A stretch of DNA of 64,000 nt from NCBI RefSeq assembly GCF_026914185.1, contig NC_070558.1, positions 1 through 64,000 on the forward strand, read 5' to 3'. Of the stretch, positions 33,852-43,673 are shown piece by piece; position 1 is the stretch's first letter, and each line of letters begins with the position of its first letter. Under the pieces are notes generated by a model. The model made no database searches, had not been told where the DNA came from, and saw only the letters and a list, made by a program, of their open reading frames with translations. Position numbers and translations under genes: made by a program. This DNA comes from Puccinia triticina. Taxonomy: Eukaryota; Basidiomycota; Pucciniomycetes; Pucciniales; Pucciniaceae.

Positions 33852-33995
33852 CACATCTTGACCGTGGCCTCGGGCACATCCATGCATCACATCTTGACCG
33901 TGGCCTCGGGCACATCCATGCATCACATCTTGACCGTGGCCTCGGGCACATCCATGCATCACATCTTGACCGTGGCCTTGGGCACATCCATGCAC
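33852..33995. repeat. 36-bp minisatellite, 4 copies, inside the TOP3 relic
   Basis: Four 36-bp units starting CACATCTTGACCGTGGCCT. The unit is the complement of the exon segment that encodes the CMDVPEATVK motif, so part of a coding exon was amplified after the gene died (each minus-strand unit adds a TGA). Confidence 0.92.
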
Positions 33996-34332
33996 AATGC
34001 GTCAAACACAAACACAGATTGGTAATCAAAGAGAAGGTATTGCTTCCTCCAAAACTCAACTTTTGACTTGTCTCGTCCCAGGATTACACGGATGTACCAG
34101 AACGCTGTAAGACTCAAAAGTGTTCCTGAGAACCATTTGCTGAATGGAGAAGGGGATGATGGAGGTGCAAACTCTGCCCTTGTATACTATCAGATAACAA
34201 GACCCACCAAGGTAAGCTTGGAAAGTTTTAATGAAGTGATAGGGTTGTTTGGTTCAAGATGAGCTTGTTGATGACACTGAATAAATTTTTGTTATTGTTA
34301 ATGTAAGGGTTGTTATGTATGTAGGTTGTTAA

Positions 34333-35056
34333 TGTCAGATTACGGATTTGGAAACAACCTGTTTCCTTAACTGTAAGTGTTTCTTTTGGGAAAAACCCAA
34401 GCTGTGGACAAACCAGCTTGAAATCCCAAACTAATGAGATACAACTTGTATCCTTGTTACCGCAGCTTTAGCAGGTGTTGTTTCAGCCCAAAGCCCCGAT
34501 GTTCTACCGGATGTGGCGCAATCAAACCCTGAACCCTGAATTATCAGCGAGAAAGGATACTCTTCCTTGCGGACTTTGTACCCGTAAGCACGGAGAATCT
34601 TGACTATAAAAGGAGCCTCTTGCTTTGGCCAACAAACTAATCTTATCCATCATTCACCACTCAATTCACCAAACAGCACTAAGCAATTCCCCTTAAATCC
34701 AAACTCCGTTTGTTGAAATCAACAAACGCAATCTATCTTCCCCTTTCCTCCCAAACTAAGACTTGTCTGAACTCTTTCTTTTTCTGAATAATACTCGCGC
34801 ATTCAATAAGCGTTAATTCTCTTTCTCAAGTTCCTCTAAAAACACTTAAAAGTCACAAAACATTCTTCATCTGCGCTCCGCTTTTTCTCCTTCTATTCTT
34901 ACTCGCAACCTCTCGCTTTTTCTAAGACAGTCTAGTGTCCTATCTACCCTTGCTCTTAGGTAAGAGCCAATCTTGTTTCTGTTTTGCAACGAATTACTAG
35001 TTTCTCTTCAGTCTTGATTCTAATGAAATAAACTCTTAGTCAATTCAAATCTTGCA
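34333..35056 (+). mobile_element. 724-bp solo LTR nested in the family A LTR
   Basis: TGTCAGATTACGG...AATCTTGCA with duplication GTTAA (34328-34332, 35057-35061). TATA-like CTATAAAAGGAGCC near 34,604 and a C/T-rich tail typical of a transcribed LTR end. Not related in sequence to the other LTRs here. Confidence 0.9.
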
Positions 35057-35099
35057 GTTAAGTATATGTAAGACTGTAAATGTAAATGTTGGGTGACTG

Positions 35100-35560
35100 C
35101 AACGGTGGGCCAGCTATGCTAACCGTAGCGTTAGCGTGGCGTAGCGTAGCGGAATTCCGCTAAATTTTAGCGTGGCGTTAGCGGAATTGCGCCTTTCTGC
35201 GCTAACGCTACACGCAAAGGGTGCACAGCTAATTTAGCTGTTAGCGTAGCGTTAGCGCAGATGCGCGCAATTGCGCTAACGCTACACCCGCAGGGCGCAA
35301 AAGAGCGCGCGCTACGGTGCGCCACAGTGCTTTTAGCTGAAAAAAAGGCCTTTTTTTCGCTAAAAGCGCTGTAGCGTAGTGACTGTAGCAGCGCGCTAAC
35401 ACTAACAAACAATTGGCGCGCTGTTAGCGCCGCTGAAACGTAGCGCAGCGTAGCGGTGCTAACAGCGCGCTAACGCTACTCAAAATGGGCGGGCGCTTTT
35501 TGCCGCTACGCTAATGCTAAGTGGCCCTGTAGCGTAGTGTAGCGTAGCGGCCCACCGTTG
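35100..35560. mobile_element. GC-rich hairpin MITE 1, 461 bp
   Basis: Ends CAACGGTGGGCC / GGCCCACCGTTG with a 7-bp duplication GTGACTG (35093-35099, 35561-35567), 8 bp if one terminal G is assigned to the target. The interior is nearly all permutations of TAGCG, GCTAACGCT and AGCGTTAGC, so it folds on itself repeatedly. No coding capacity. Interrupts the family A LTR, whose intact counterpart is at 1,800-1,860. Confidence 0.88.
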
Positions 35561-36349
35561 GTGACTGTAATTGGTGAGTAATGAACTGAGGGAAAGACAA
35601 CTGGGTGGGAGAGAGCTCCTTATATAGACAAATGTGAGGGAATTTAGCTACAAGGAAGCCCTGTATGAGGGATTTTAGCTGCAGGGGGACTAAATGAGTG
35701 AATGTGGTTGGTCGGAAATGTACATAACATGTAGAAGGTACAAACATCTGAATGAGTGACTATGATTGGTCAGAACATGAGGGATTTAAGGTGGTACTTC
35801 TATGATGTCACCTGCAGCTGTCAGTTGTGAAAATCCACTAATTTAGAATGTATGTACATACTATGCAGTGTAAATGAGTATGCGTAGCTGTCCAGCAGCT
35901 GGGTTGTATATGTAAATGTGAGGTTGTAATAGGAGGTGAGGTGTATATGTAGCTTGGAATGTAACTTCTAGTCCTGTAGAGTCCCGTCCTTGCGCCAAAG
36001 TCCATGATTCCTGATGAATACTATGTAAAGAAAAGAAAACAAAGAATTTTTTTTATTTTTGATGTAGTGGAACCTTTCCGTCTACCACAACGCTTCGGCC
36101 AAAAATGTGTCCACTTGATTGTACTGATCAACAACAAATCCAAGCTTGTCGGCGCGGCGAGCCTTGGCCTTGAGGTTGAAATGCCGAGGTGGCTGTAGGG
36201 ACAAGGGAGGGCTCTCATGAGATCATTCTAAAAACCGCGGATTAAGTTGGGTTGGTGGGGAAAAGCCCTGCTCAGAAGGATGCTCACTGGATTGACGAAC
36301 CGGTTGATGTGCAAATCAAAGAGCAAGAACAGGTCGCAGCTGTGCCAGC

Positions 36350-36644
36350 TGTTGAACTTGTAGCTGTAGCAGTTCGGGTTCCTTTTCAGCTTTAACCTTT
36401 GTTACTCTTACTTATGTGTAATGTAGTTGTGCCGCAGTTGTTCCGTTCCAAAACCTAGTTGATCTCTTAAATCCCCGCTCCAATCATGTACCGGTCCTTT
36501 CTTTAATCAACTCAATAGTTTTGTCAACCAATCAACTCCTCACTAACTCTTATCAATACGATCAGGTTAGTGATCGTCGTTGGTGAACGTTGTATCTAAG
36601 TGTAGATACTAACACTACACCTTCTAAAAGTGTTGAGTTCATTA
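36350..36644 (+). repeat. 5' LTR of copia element 2
   Basis: 295 bp. By eye it differs from the 3' LTR at 14 positions, 12 of them transitions. Confidence 0.95.
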
Positions 36645-36659
36645 GGTTATGAGCCCAGG
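36645..36659 (+). promoter_or_regulatory. Primer-binding site matching the initiator tRNA-Met anticodon arm
   Basis: GGTTATGAGCCCAGG directly after the LTR is complementary to CCTGGGCTCATAACC, the anticodon arm of eukaryotic initiator tRNA-Met (loop CTCATAA). Several copia elements are known to prime from a cut 5' half of this tRNA instead of its 3' end. Confidence 0.75.
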
Positions 36660-36702
36660 TGCTTAATCTGCAAACCTCGAACTCAGCTTTTACGCATATA
36701 CA

Positions 36703-39700
36703 ATGACCGACAAGGCAATTCATAGACTCCCGATTCTCTCCAGAACAACATTCGATGACTGGTGCAATGTCATGTTCTCGTTTTGTTTGGAGAAGGGTGT
36801 TGATGATCATCTATTATCAGATCTAGTCGCCACTGAAGCCAACGCTACAGTTAAAGCAACTCTCAAAATTCAAAAGGGAGTTGCAGCCGGCATCTTAGGA
36901 CGCAACCTAGGAGTAGAGAACTATGCTAAGTTCATTACTGAGGATAATAAAAAACAACCTCATCTTATTTGGAAAGCTATTATTCAGCATTTTCAATTGG
37001 AGTCTGCTCAAAATCAGTCGGTTGTGTATCAAGATTTTCTGAAAATTAGATATACTTCAAACTTAGAAAAATTTCTTACCGATATCAAGCTAGGACTTTC
37101 TTGAGTTCAATCGGTTGGGATTCAAATTGTCAAGATGCCAAAACGTACTCTGGACGAGCACCTTCTGGCTGAATATCTTGTGAATCTTCTTCCAACCAAG
37201 CTTGAAGGGACAAAGGATTTCCTCTTGAACAAACCTTTGCTTGACATTGACACGGTCAAGAGCTATTTAAACTCTAAATCTTTGAGTTTAAGCAATGTCA
37301 GCTCTTCTGCTGAATCGGATTCTGTCACAATCAAACCAGAGTCTGCGTTGAAGACTATTGTCGCCACCTGTGAAAACGGTGTTCATAACAAAAACTTGCG
37401 TCATTCCAAAGCTAATTGTTACCACCTTCACCCTGGAAAGGCCCCAGACGCGTACAAGAAACGTCAAGCTCAAAAGAAGAAGGCAAATGCTGTCACTTCC
37501 GAGGACGTCAGCGGTGTTTACGTCTGTGTATCCAATCAGCAAGCTCTGGCTGTTGTCCAGAACTCAGCTTTGATTTTTCTTGATAGCTGCTGTTCTGATC
37601 ACATGTTTCCGAACAAACGTCATTTCACCAAATACAAGACTATTGAGTCTGCGGTAAACGTTGCGAGTGGTCAATCTCTCCCAGTATCAGGATGCGGTCA
37701 TGTCAAGATTAAGAGCAACAATGGCAAGACGTTCACTGTCAAGGCTTTACACGTGCCAGGATTAACTCATGCACTCTTAAGCCTAGCTCGTCTGTCAACC
37801 GCAAACTGTGATTTGATTCGGCGTGATGGCTCGCACTACTTCGTGAAAGACATGATTAAAAACATTGTTTTGTTTGACGCCGAAATCAATAGCAACATTT
37901 TTATATGTCAAGCCTCAGCCATCCAACCTTTGGTTTCTTCTGCGGTTTTGTTCAACGTGCATTCTGCAGGTGTGTTGTCTGCTACACCAAGTCTACTAGC
38001 GGATCGATGCACTAACTCTCAACTGGTCCACAGACGGGCTGGACATCCTAGCCAAGAAGCATTGATAAAAATGTACAATCAAAGCTATCCGACATCGAAC
38101 TGTGACGCATGTAGTTTGTCTAAATCACATCAACAGTCATTTTCTGGCCAACTACCAAAGCCAAAATGTATATTAGACTATGTGTATATGGATCTTAGCG
38201 GCAAAATTACCCCTACTACTGTCGGAAAAGCTTCTTATTACTTCAGAATTACGGATTCATTCTTAGCGTACAAACATGTGTATATTTTAACTCGCAAGAA
38301 TCAAGCGCTTGAGAAGTTTAAGGAGTGTCTAAATGAAGTTACAAATTTCCATTTGGCTAAAATTGTGAACCTAGTAACGGATGGGGGAGGCGAATTTTGC
38401 TCAACAGATTTTGAAGTTTATCTAAAGGATTAAGGCATCAATCATCATGTGAAAGCTCCTTATACCCCGCAGCAAAACTCAATAGCAGAGCGTGGAAATC
38501 AAACTACGAGCAAGAAGGCTAGAGCCTTGCTGAAGCAAGCTAATCTGCCGGTTACACTGTGAGGGGAAGCGGTTGTGACAGCGGTCTTCTATGAAAATAT
38601 CACTCCAACCAAGAAAATCAAGTGGAAGACTCCACATGAGCTTTGGTTCGGTGGCCTATTCAATCTTAATCGACTTTGGGTTTTTGGTTGCCAAGCATAC
38701 ATTAATATTCCGAAGGAGAGAAGGAACGGAAAGTTTGGTGACACATCAAAGCCTGGAATTTTTGTTGGATACAAGCTCGGTATTCCTAACTGGAGGATAC
38801 TGACGTCAGATTCTCGGGTTGAGTACAGCCATGACGTCATGTTTGACGAGGCTTGTTTTCCAGGAATCTCCCCAAATAATATTGCTTGTTCCGACTGGTT
38901 AGAGGAGGATGAATACGTACTTCCGGGAGGAGCATGTGATCAGCCAATGACGTCATCAAATCTAGATGACCCACAGTCTTCAGCTTCGTCTGAACAGTCA
39001 CTACACTCAAATCCAACTTCTTCCCCTTTACCGTCTCAGCTTTCTTCGGAACCTTCTAAGGTTCCTTCCCTTCCTACCATGACAACTCATTCTTCTTCTG
39101 AACCTTCTAAGGTTCCTTCCCTTCCTATCACAACAACTTCTTTGTCTTCAACACCTAAACCTGGGTGGTATTACGCACCAGCGGATCAGCCCGCTCCCAA
39201 AAACATTACTTCGGATCCAACTGATCCATCAAATATTCTAACAACAAAGCGGCGTGCTCATCTCGTAAATCAATCCCTTTCGGCGGAACCGTGGTTTGTG
39301 CCATTCTTCAACAACAGCTTGTGTTTTTTGTCTATTGTGGAGGCTAATATCGTTCCTAAAACCTACAAAGCGGCGATTAACTCTTCTCAGTCTCAAAATT
39401 GGCTGGAAGAAATCTCTGTTGAACTTGCGGCAATGGATTGTTTAAACGTTTGGGAAATTGTGCCAATACCTTTTGATCACATTCTCCTTGGGACAGTGTG
39501 GGTGTTTCGAATCAAAATGAATGCTGCTGGTCAATTTGTGAAGTTTAAAGCCAGGCTCTGTGCGCAAGGCAGTGCGCAACAAGATGGGATCGATTACAAT
39601 GAGACTTTTGCTCCTACTGGTTGTCTTCCTGCTCTTTGCTCCGTCTTGGCATTTGGTGTAAACAACAATCTTGACATTCATCAAATGGACGTCAAGAAAG

Positions 39701-40857
39701 CGTTTTTAAATGGAGTTCTTGATGAAACAGTTTATCTTCAAATTCCACAAGGTCTTGAGGCGCCTCCGGGGACTTGTCTTTGTCTTATCAAATCAATTTA
39801 CGGTTTTAAACAAGCTCCTTGAGTTTGGTACCGCGAGTTATCTGCGTTCTTTGAGACAATCAATTTTTTCCCTTCTCCAAATGATCCCTGCCTTTTCAAA
39901 TCCGCCGATCCCGACTGGCTCTGCTTGGTTCATGTTTACGTGGACAATCTTGTGGTCGTTTCAGGGGATGTTGCTCAATTCAAGAGGTTTATCAGCGATT
40001 GATTTTTGATGGAGGACTTGGGACCCATCAACTCTCTGCTCGGAATGAAAATTTTTCGCACGGACGACCACCTTGAACTGTCTCAAGAAAACTATGTGAC
40101 TGAAATTGTATCAGAATACAACATGACGGATTCCCGTCCTGTTCTTACTCCGATGGTCCCAAATACAAGGCTTGTTTGTGCGACTCCTGAATAAATTGAA
40201 ATTTTTCAAAAACTTAACATCAGTTATCAACATGCGATAGGCTTGGTCAACTGGGCAGCGGTGGCGACTAGACCAGATATAACGTTTGGTGTTTCTCAAC
40301 TTTCTCAGCACTTGGAGAATCCTGGGATAGTGCATTGGCACGCTTTCCTCCATCTGCTTCGCTATCTCTCAAAAACGATTGACTTCTTGTTAAACATTGG
40401 TGCCAACAAAAATCAAGTCGCAATCTATGTAGACTTGGATTATGCCAGCTGCGTCGATACTCGACGTTCTTATTCCGCTTATTTGGTTCGGTAAGGAAAC
40501 TCAATAATCTCTTGGCGAGCTAGAAAGCAAGCTTCTGTGGCTTCATCCACGACAGAAGCGGAGTACAAGTCATTGTACAACAGTGTTCAAGAAGCAATTT
40601 TGATGTGCATGCTTCTCTCTTCCCTCAACTTGCCACTTTATCCAATTCCAGTGTTCTGCGACAACCAAGGCGCCATTTCTTTGGCTAAAAATCCCTTATT
40701 CCAACAACAATCAAAACATACTGACGTTAAATTTCATTTTATTCGGGAAGCTGCTGAAAACAATCAAGTCAAAATCAAATACATCCCAACAAACGATAAT
40801 CAGTCTGACGGTTTCACCAAGTCTTTATCTATTCGATGTCATCAAATGTTTCTTTGA
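36703..40857 (+). pseudogene. Copia element 2 gag-pol (seven nonsense codons, no frameshift)
   Basis: One frame of 1,385 codons, broken at 37102 (TGA), 38431 (TAA), 38560 (TGA), 39820 (TGA), 40000 (TGA), 40192 (TAA) and 40492 (TAA). Gag about 36.7-37.35 kb; a C-x2-G-x-H-N-x4-H-x4-C-x3-H-P motif at about 37.37-37.43 kb; protease LDSCCSDHM with Cys for the usual Gly; GAG-pre-integrase (RRAGHPS, CDACSLSK); integrase core (YMDLSGKITP, TDGGGEF, YTPQQNSIAERGNQT); reverse transcriptase (KARLCAQGSAQQDGIDYNETFAP, then YVDN instead of YVDD at about 39.94 kb); RNase H (AIYVDLDYASCVDTRRS, SSTTEAEY). All stops are one transition from a plausible sense codon. Confidence 0.93.
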
Positions 40858-40912
40858 TATCTCGGCTATCAACTTTGAGATTTCAAAGCTGAAAACTGAA
40901 AACAAGGGGGGG

Positions 40913-41207
40913 TGTTGAACTTGTAGCTGTAGCAGTTTGGGTTCCTTTTCAGCTTTAACCTTTGTTACTCTTACTTATGTGTAATGTAGTCGTGCCGCAG
41001 TTTTTCTGTTCCAAAACCTAGTTGATCTCTTAAATCCCCGCTCCAATCATGTACCGGTCCTTTCTTTAATCAACTCAATAGTTTTGTCAACCAATCAACT
41101 CCTCACTAACTCTTATCGATACAATCAGGTTAGTGATTGTCGTCAGTGAACACTGTATCTAAGTGTAGATACTAACACTACACCTTCTAAAAGTCTCAAG
41201 TTCATTA
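40913..41207 (+). repeat. 3' LTR of copia element 2
   Basis: 295 bp, TGTTGAACTTG...CAAGTTCATTA, after the polypurine tract. Confidence 0.95.
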
Positions 41208-41212
41208 CCAGC

Positions 41213-41886
41213 CTTGGTAAAGCCTGTTGAAGTTGAAGGGTGAGATGTCCGAGGACTGAATTCACTGTGAAACTTTGTGCGGAAAGCTGTGAGGGTGATG
41301 GAGGTGAGTGGGACTTGGTTGAAAGTAACATGTCCCTCTGGAGTCCGGGGGGGTGACAAGGAAATTGGTTGAAGATGAAATGTCCCTCTGGGGGTGACAA
41401 GGGACTTGGTTAGAGGTGAGGTGGAGGGGTGTTGAGGGTGACGTGTCCCTCCGACGCACGGACTTTTGGAATCTGGGTAGCCCCCCTTCTGCTGGCCACT
41501 GGTGGTTGTTGGCTTGCTGGCGGTCAAAGCTTCTTGATGTCATATTGCCGCTATGCCTGCCGGTGGATGTTTGGTTGGGGCGTGTTTGCCAGCGACTCAA
41601 CCGGGCAAGTTACCAAAACTTGCCTGAAGTCGAGTCAACTTCACCTGGGCTTGAGTGTTGGCGGGGGTGTGGACAGATTGGCGGCAATTTGACAGCGCGG
41701 GAGTCAATTTGCCGGTGGCTTCCACCCCCCGTCAATCTGACGGGCAAAACTTTAAAAAGCGAAACCGCCGTGTATCTATTTATTTAGATGTGGGATGCTG
41801 GGAAGGCCCCAGCAAGCCTCTATGGAACTACTAGGGTCCTCCTTAGGGAATCTCCGATTGAGAAGCGGAAACTCAATACAACTTTG
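41213..41886. other. Non-coding, with degenerate minisatellite
   Basis: 41,270-41,455 holds three to four diverged units of about 60-70 bp, each with ATGTCCCTCTGG or ACGTGTCCCTCC plus GGTGACAAGG. The rest is GC-rich (GGCAATTTG, GCCGGTGGCTTCC) and has no supported ORF. Confidence 0.6.
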
Positions 41887-42350
41887 AGCAAAGTACGGAA
41901 GCCGAGGGACGACACCAATTGCGCCATCGCGCCATTGCGCCAAATCACTATGTTGCGAGTCACAACACAGTGATTTTGGGGGGTCAGTCGCAACTTGCGA
42001 CTGATCCCCCAGAAAATCTCCCACACTATGTGCACATCACCCCCTAGAAAAACATTCAGAAGGAACAATACATCGCTTGTATTGATACAGGTGTATCAAT
42101 ACATTGGTACACTGATACATCTGTATTGCTACCATGCGTATTGGCATATTGGTACATCAATACATATGTATCCGTAATTTGATACATCCATACATTTGTA
42201 TTGGTAATTCAATACAGATGTATTGGTAATTTGATACAGATGTATTGGTACACAGATGTATTGGTAATTCAATACAGATGTATTGGTACACAGATGTATT
42301 GGTACATTGATACAGATGCATAGATACATCGATATCGAATAATTTAGAGC

Positions 42351-43165
42351 TGGAACCCGCGGGGTACGGGGCAGATTTATTCCCGCCTTATACCCGCCCG
42401 CGGGTACCGACTCGAGGATACCCCTCGGGGCCTTCCGGGACATGGATACCTGCCAACCCGCGGGACACGGGTATACCCTGCTGACCTGTGGCCCCCGGGG
42501 GATACAATACACCTCCCCGTGGGATACGATACACCTTCCCGCGGGATACAATACGATACAATTCACACAAGCTCCATGTTCCCGCGGGGCAGCACTGCCC
42601 TGCGGGAACGTGGACCGCAGGAGTCATCCCGAAACCCCGTCCCGCGGGTATGCCCCGACGCCTTGGGTAGGTTCAACGTTGTAATAGCTGCGCTGCTTTT
42701 AGCGCAGCAAAGCGGTTAGCGCAGCGGCTTTTTGTGCCGCTGCGCGCAGCGGCCAGACCGCTGCGCTAACCGCTTTTTGTTTTCCTGGAAAAAAAAAAGA
42801 TAATTTTAGCGCGCTAAAAAAAGCGGTCACATAGCGCTGAACCGCTGCGCTTCAGCAGTAGCGCAGCGGTTTGAAAAAGAAGAAAGAAAATGGTCTAAAT
42901 CATGTTAAAAGAGTTTTAACATGCAGTTAAATTCCGCTATCCGCTAAATTAGCGGATAGCGCAGCGGATTTCCACTTCTGCTGCGCTATCGCTAATTTCC
43001 CTGGGTGGGTAGCGGTCAACCGCTGCGCGTAGCGAGTAGCGCAGCGGTTTTTTCAACAGCTTCCGCTACTTGCCTCTGGGACGTAGCCATGTGACCGCTG
43101 CGCTGCGCTAAATGACCGCTTTTTTTAGCGCAGCGCAGCGTTTGCAACGTTGGTAGGTTCCAGCG
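42351..43165. mobile_element. Middle layer: GCTGGAACC-ended GC-rich unit
   Basis: Bounded by GCTGGAACC (about 42,350) and GGTTCCAGC (about 43,156-43,164), inside the larger inverted-repeat element. The left part is dominated by CCCGCGGG-type units (42,355-42,660). It carries MITE 2. No duplication is visible, so it may be an internal palindrome and not a separate insertion. Confidence 0.45.
42674..43152. mobile_element. GC-rich hairpin MITE 2, 479 bp
   Basis: Ends CAACGTTG / CAACGTTG, duplication GTAGGTT (42667-42673, 43153-43159), 8 bp if one G is assigned to the target. The interior consists of GCGCAGCGG and CCGCTGCGC permutations plus an AT-rich centre. The same design as MITE 1 at 35100: CAACG...CGTTG ends, 7-bp duplication, self-complementary TAGCG/CAGCG interior. 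Confidence 0.88.
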
Positions 43166-43673
43166 CAAATCAATACCTCAATACACAAGTATCGCTACAT
43201 TGATACAGATGTATTGAGTTGCCGATACGTCCGTATTGATGTAGCAATAGTTACCGATACATCTCTATTGATGTAGCAATACTTATGTATCAATACATCT
43301 GTATCAACTTACCAATACATCTGTATCAATGTACCAATACATCTGTGTACCAATACATCTGTATTGAATTACCAGTACAAATGTATGGATGTATTGAATT
43401 ACCGATACATATGTATTGGTGTACCGATATGCCGATACGCATGGTAGCAATACAAATGTATCAGTGTACCAATGTATCAATACACGCGATGTATTGATAC
43501 AAGCGATGTATCGTTCCTTCTGGATGTTTTTCTAGGGGGTGATGTGCACATAGTGTGGGAAATTTTCTGGGGGATCAGTCGCAAGTTGCGATTGATCCCA
43601 GTCTCAACACAGTGATTTGGCGCGATGGCGCGATGGCGCAATTGGTGTCGTCCCTCGGCTTCCGTAGCAAAGT

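Larger units (their letters stand above)
34106..36089 (-). mobile_element. Family A solo LTR in the TOP3 relic, with nested insertions
   Basis: In minus orientation it starts TGTGGTAGACGG at 36089 and ends CTTACA at 34106. Duplication ACGC (34102-34105, 36090-36093). Without its two insertions it is about 770 bp and matches the LTR at 1369-2098 along most of its length, including the TATATAAGGAGCTC promoter piece near 35,613-35,626. Removing it with one ACGC joins GCC GAA GCG TTC TGG in the topoisomerase frame. Confidence 0.92.
33090..36218 (-). pseudogene. DNA topoisomerase III relic (TOP3-like), interrupted
   Basis: Order on the minus strand: KLGFVVDQYNQVDTFLAEA (about 36,205-36,094); the LTR 34106-36089; FWYIRV...KVEFWRKQYLLFDYQ and a CMDVPKATVK motif (34,105-34,000); a minisatellite; TTVELQKCGSRLLHLTPKK (33,725-33,655); LYQKGLIR (33,560); then DKAHLPIHPT, GDKKQVYEFITRQYLACCS (33,450-33,300). 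This follows the type IA topoisomerase III central domains in the right order, apparently with introns. The catalytic-Tyr motif expected after LYQKGLI (ISYPRTE-like) is absent, and N- and C-terminal parts are missing. Family knowledge: TOP3 unlinks DNA with RecQ helicases. This copy is dead; an intact copy presumably lies elsewhere. Confidence 0.8.
36345..41212 (+). mobile_element. Complete Ty1/copia retrotransposon (element 2)
   Basis: Identical-length 295-bp LTRs (36350-36644, 40913-41207), target duplication CCAGC (36345-36349, 41208-41212), primer-binding site after the 5' LTR, single gag-pol frame, and polypurine tract AAAACAAGGGGGGG before the 3' LTR. LTRs start TGTTGAACTTG and end AAGTTCATTA or GAGTTCATTA, without the usual final CA. 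Inactive through seven nonsense codons. Confidence 0.97.
41895..43665. mobile_element. Long inverted-repeat transposon (Mutator- or foldback-like), 1.77 kb
   Basis: Begins ACGGAAGCCGAGGGACGACA at 41895 and ends with the complement at 43665. Duplication AGCAAAGT, 8 bp (41887-41894, 43666-43673). The two arms are inverted copies over 180 bp or more (about 41895-42090 and 43470-43665), then shift into (GATACATCTGTATTG)-type repeats on each side. No transposase. Long arms with an 8-9-bp duplication suit a non-autonomous Mutator-like or foldback element. The interior contains two further layers. Confidence 0.9.

Noticed and set aside
33852..33995. CRISPR-like array of four units
   Set aside because: The units are contiguous without spacers and derive from an exon; a eukaryotic chromosome.
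33090..36218. Active topoisomerase III gene
   Set aside because: The catalytic-Tyr region, the N-terminal Toprim part and the C-terminus are missing, and repeats interrupt it.
42129..43497. Tyr/Ile/Cys-rich ORFs (such as YQYICINLPIHLYQC)
   Set aside because: Read from the GATACATCTGTATTG repeats in the arms of the inverted-repeat element.
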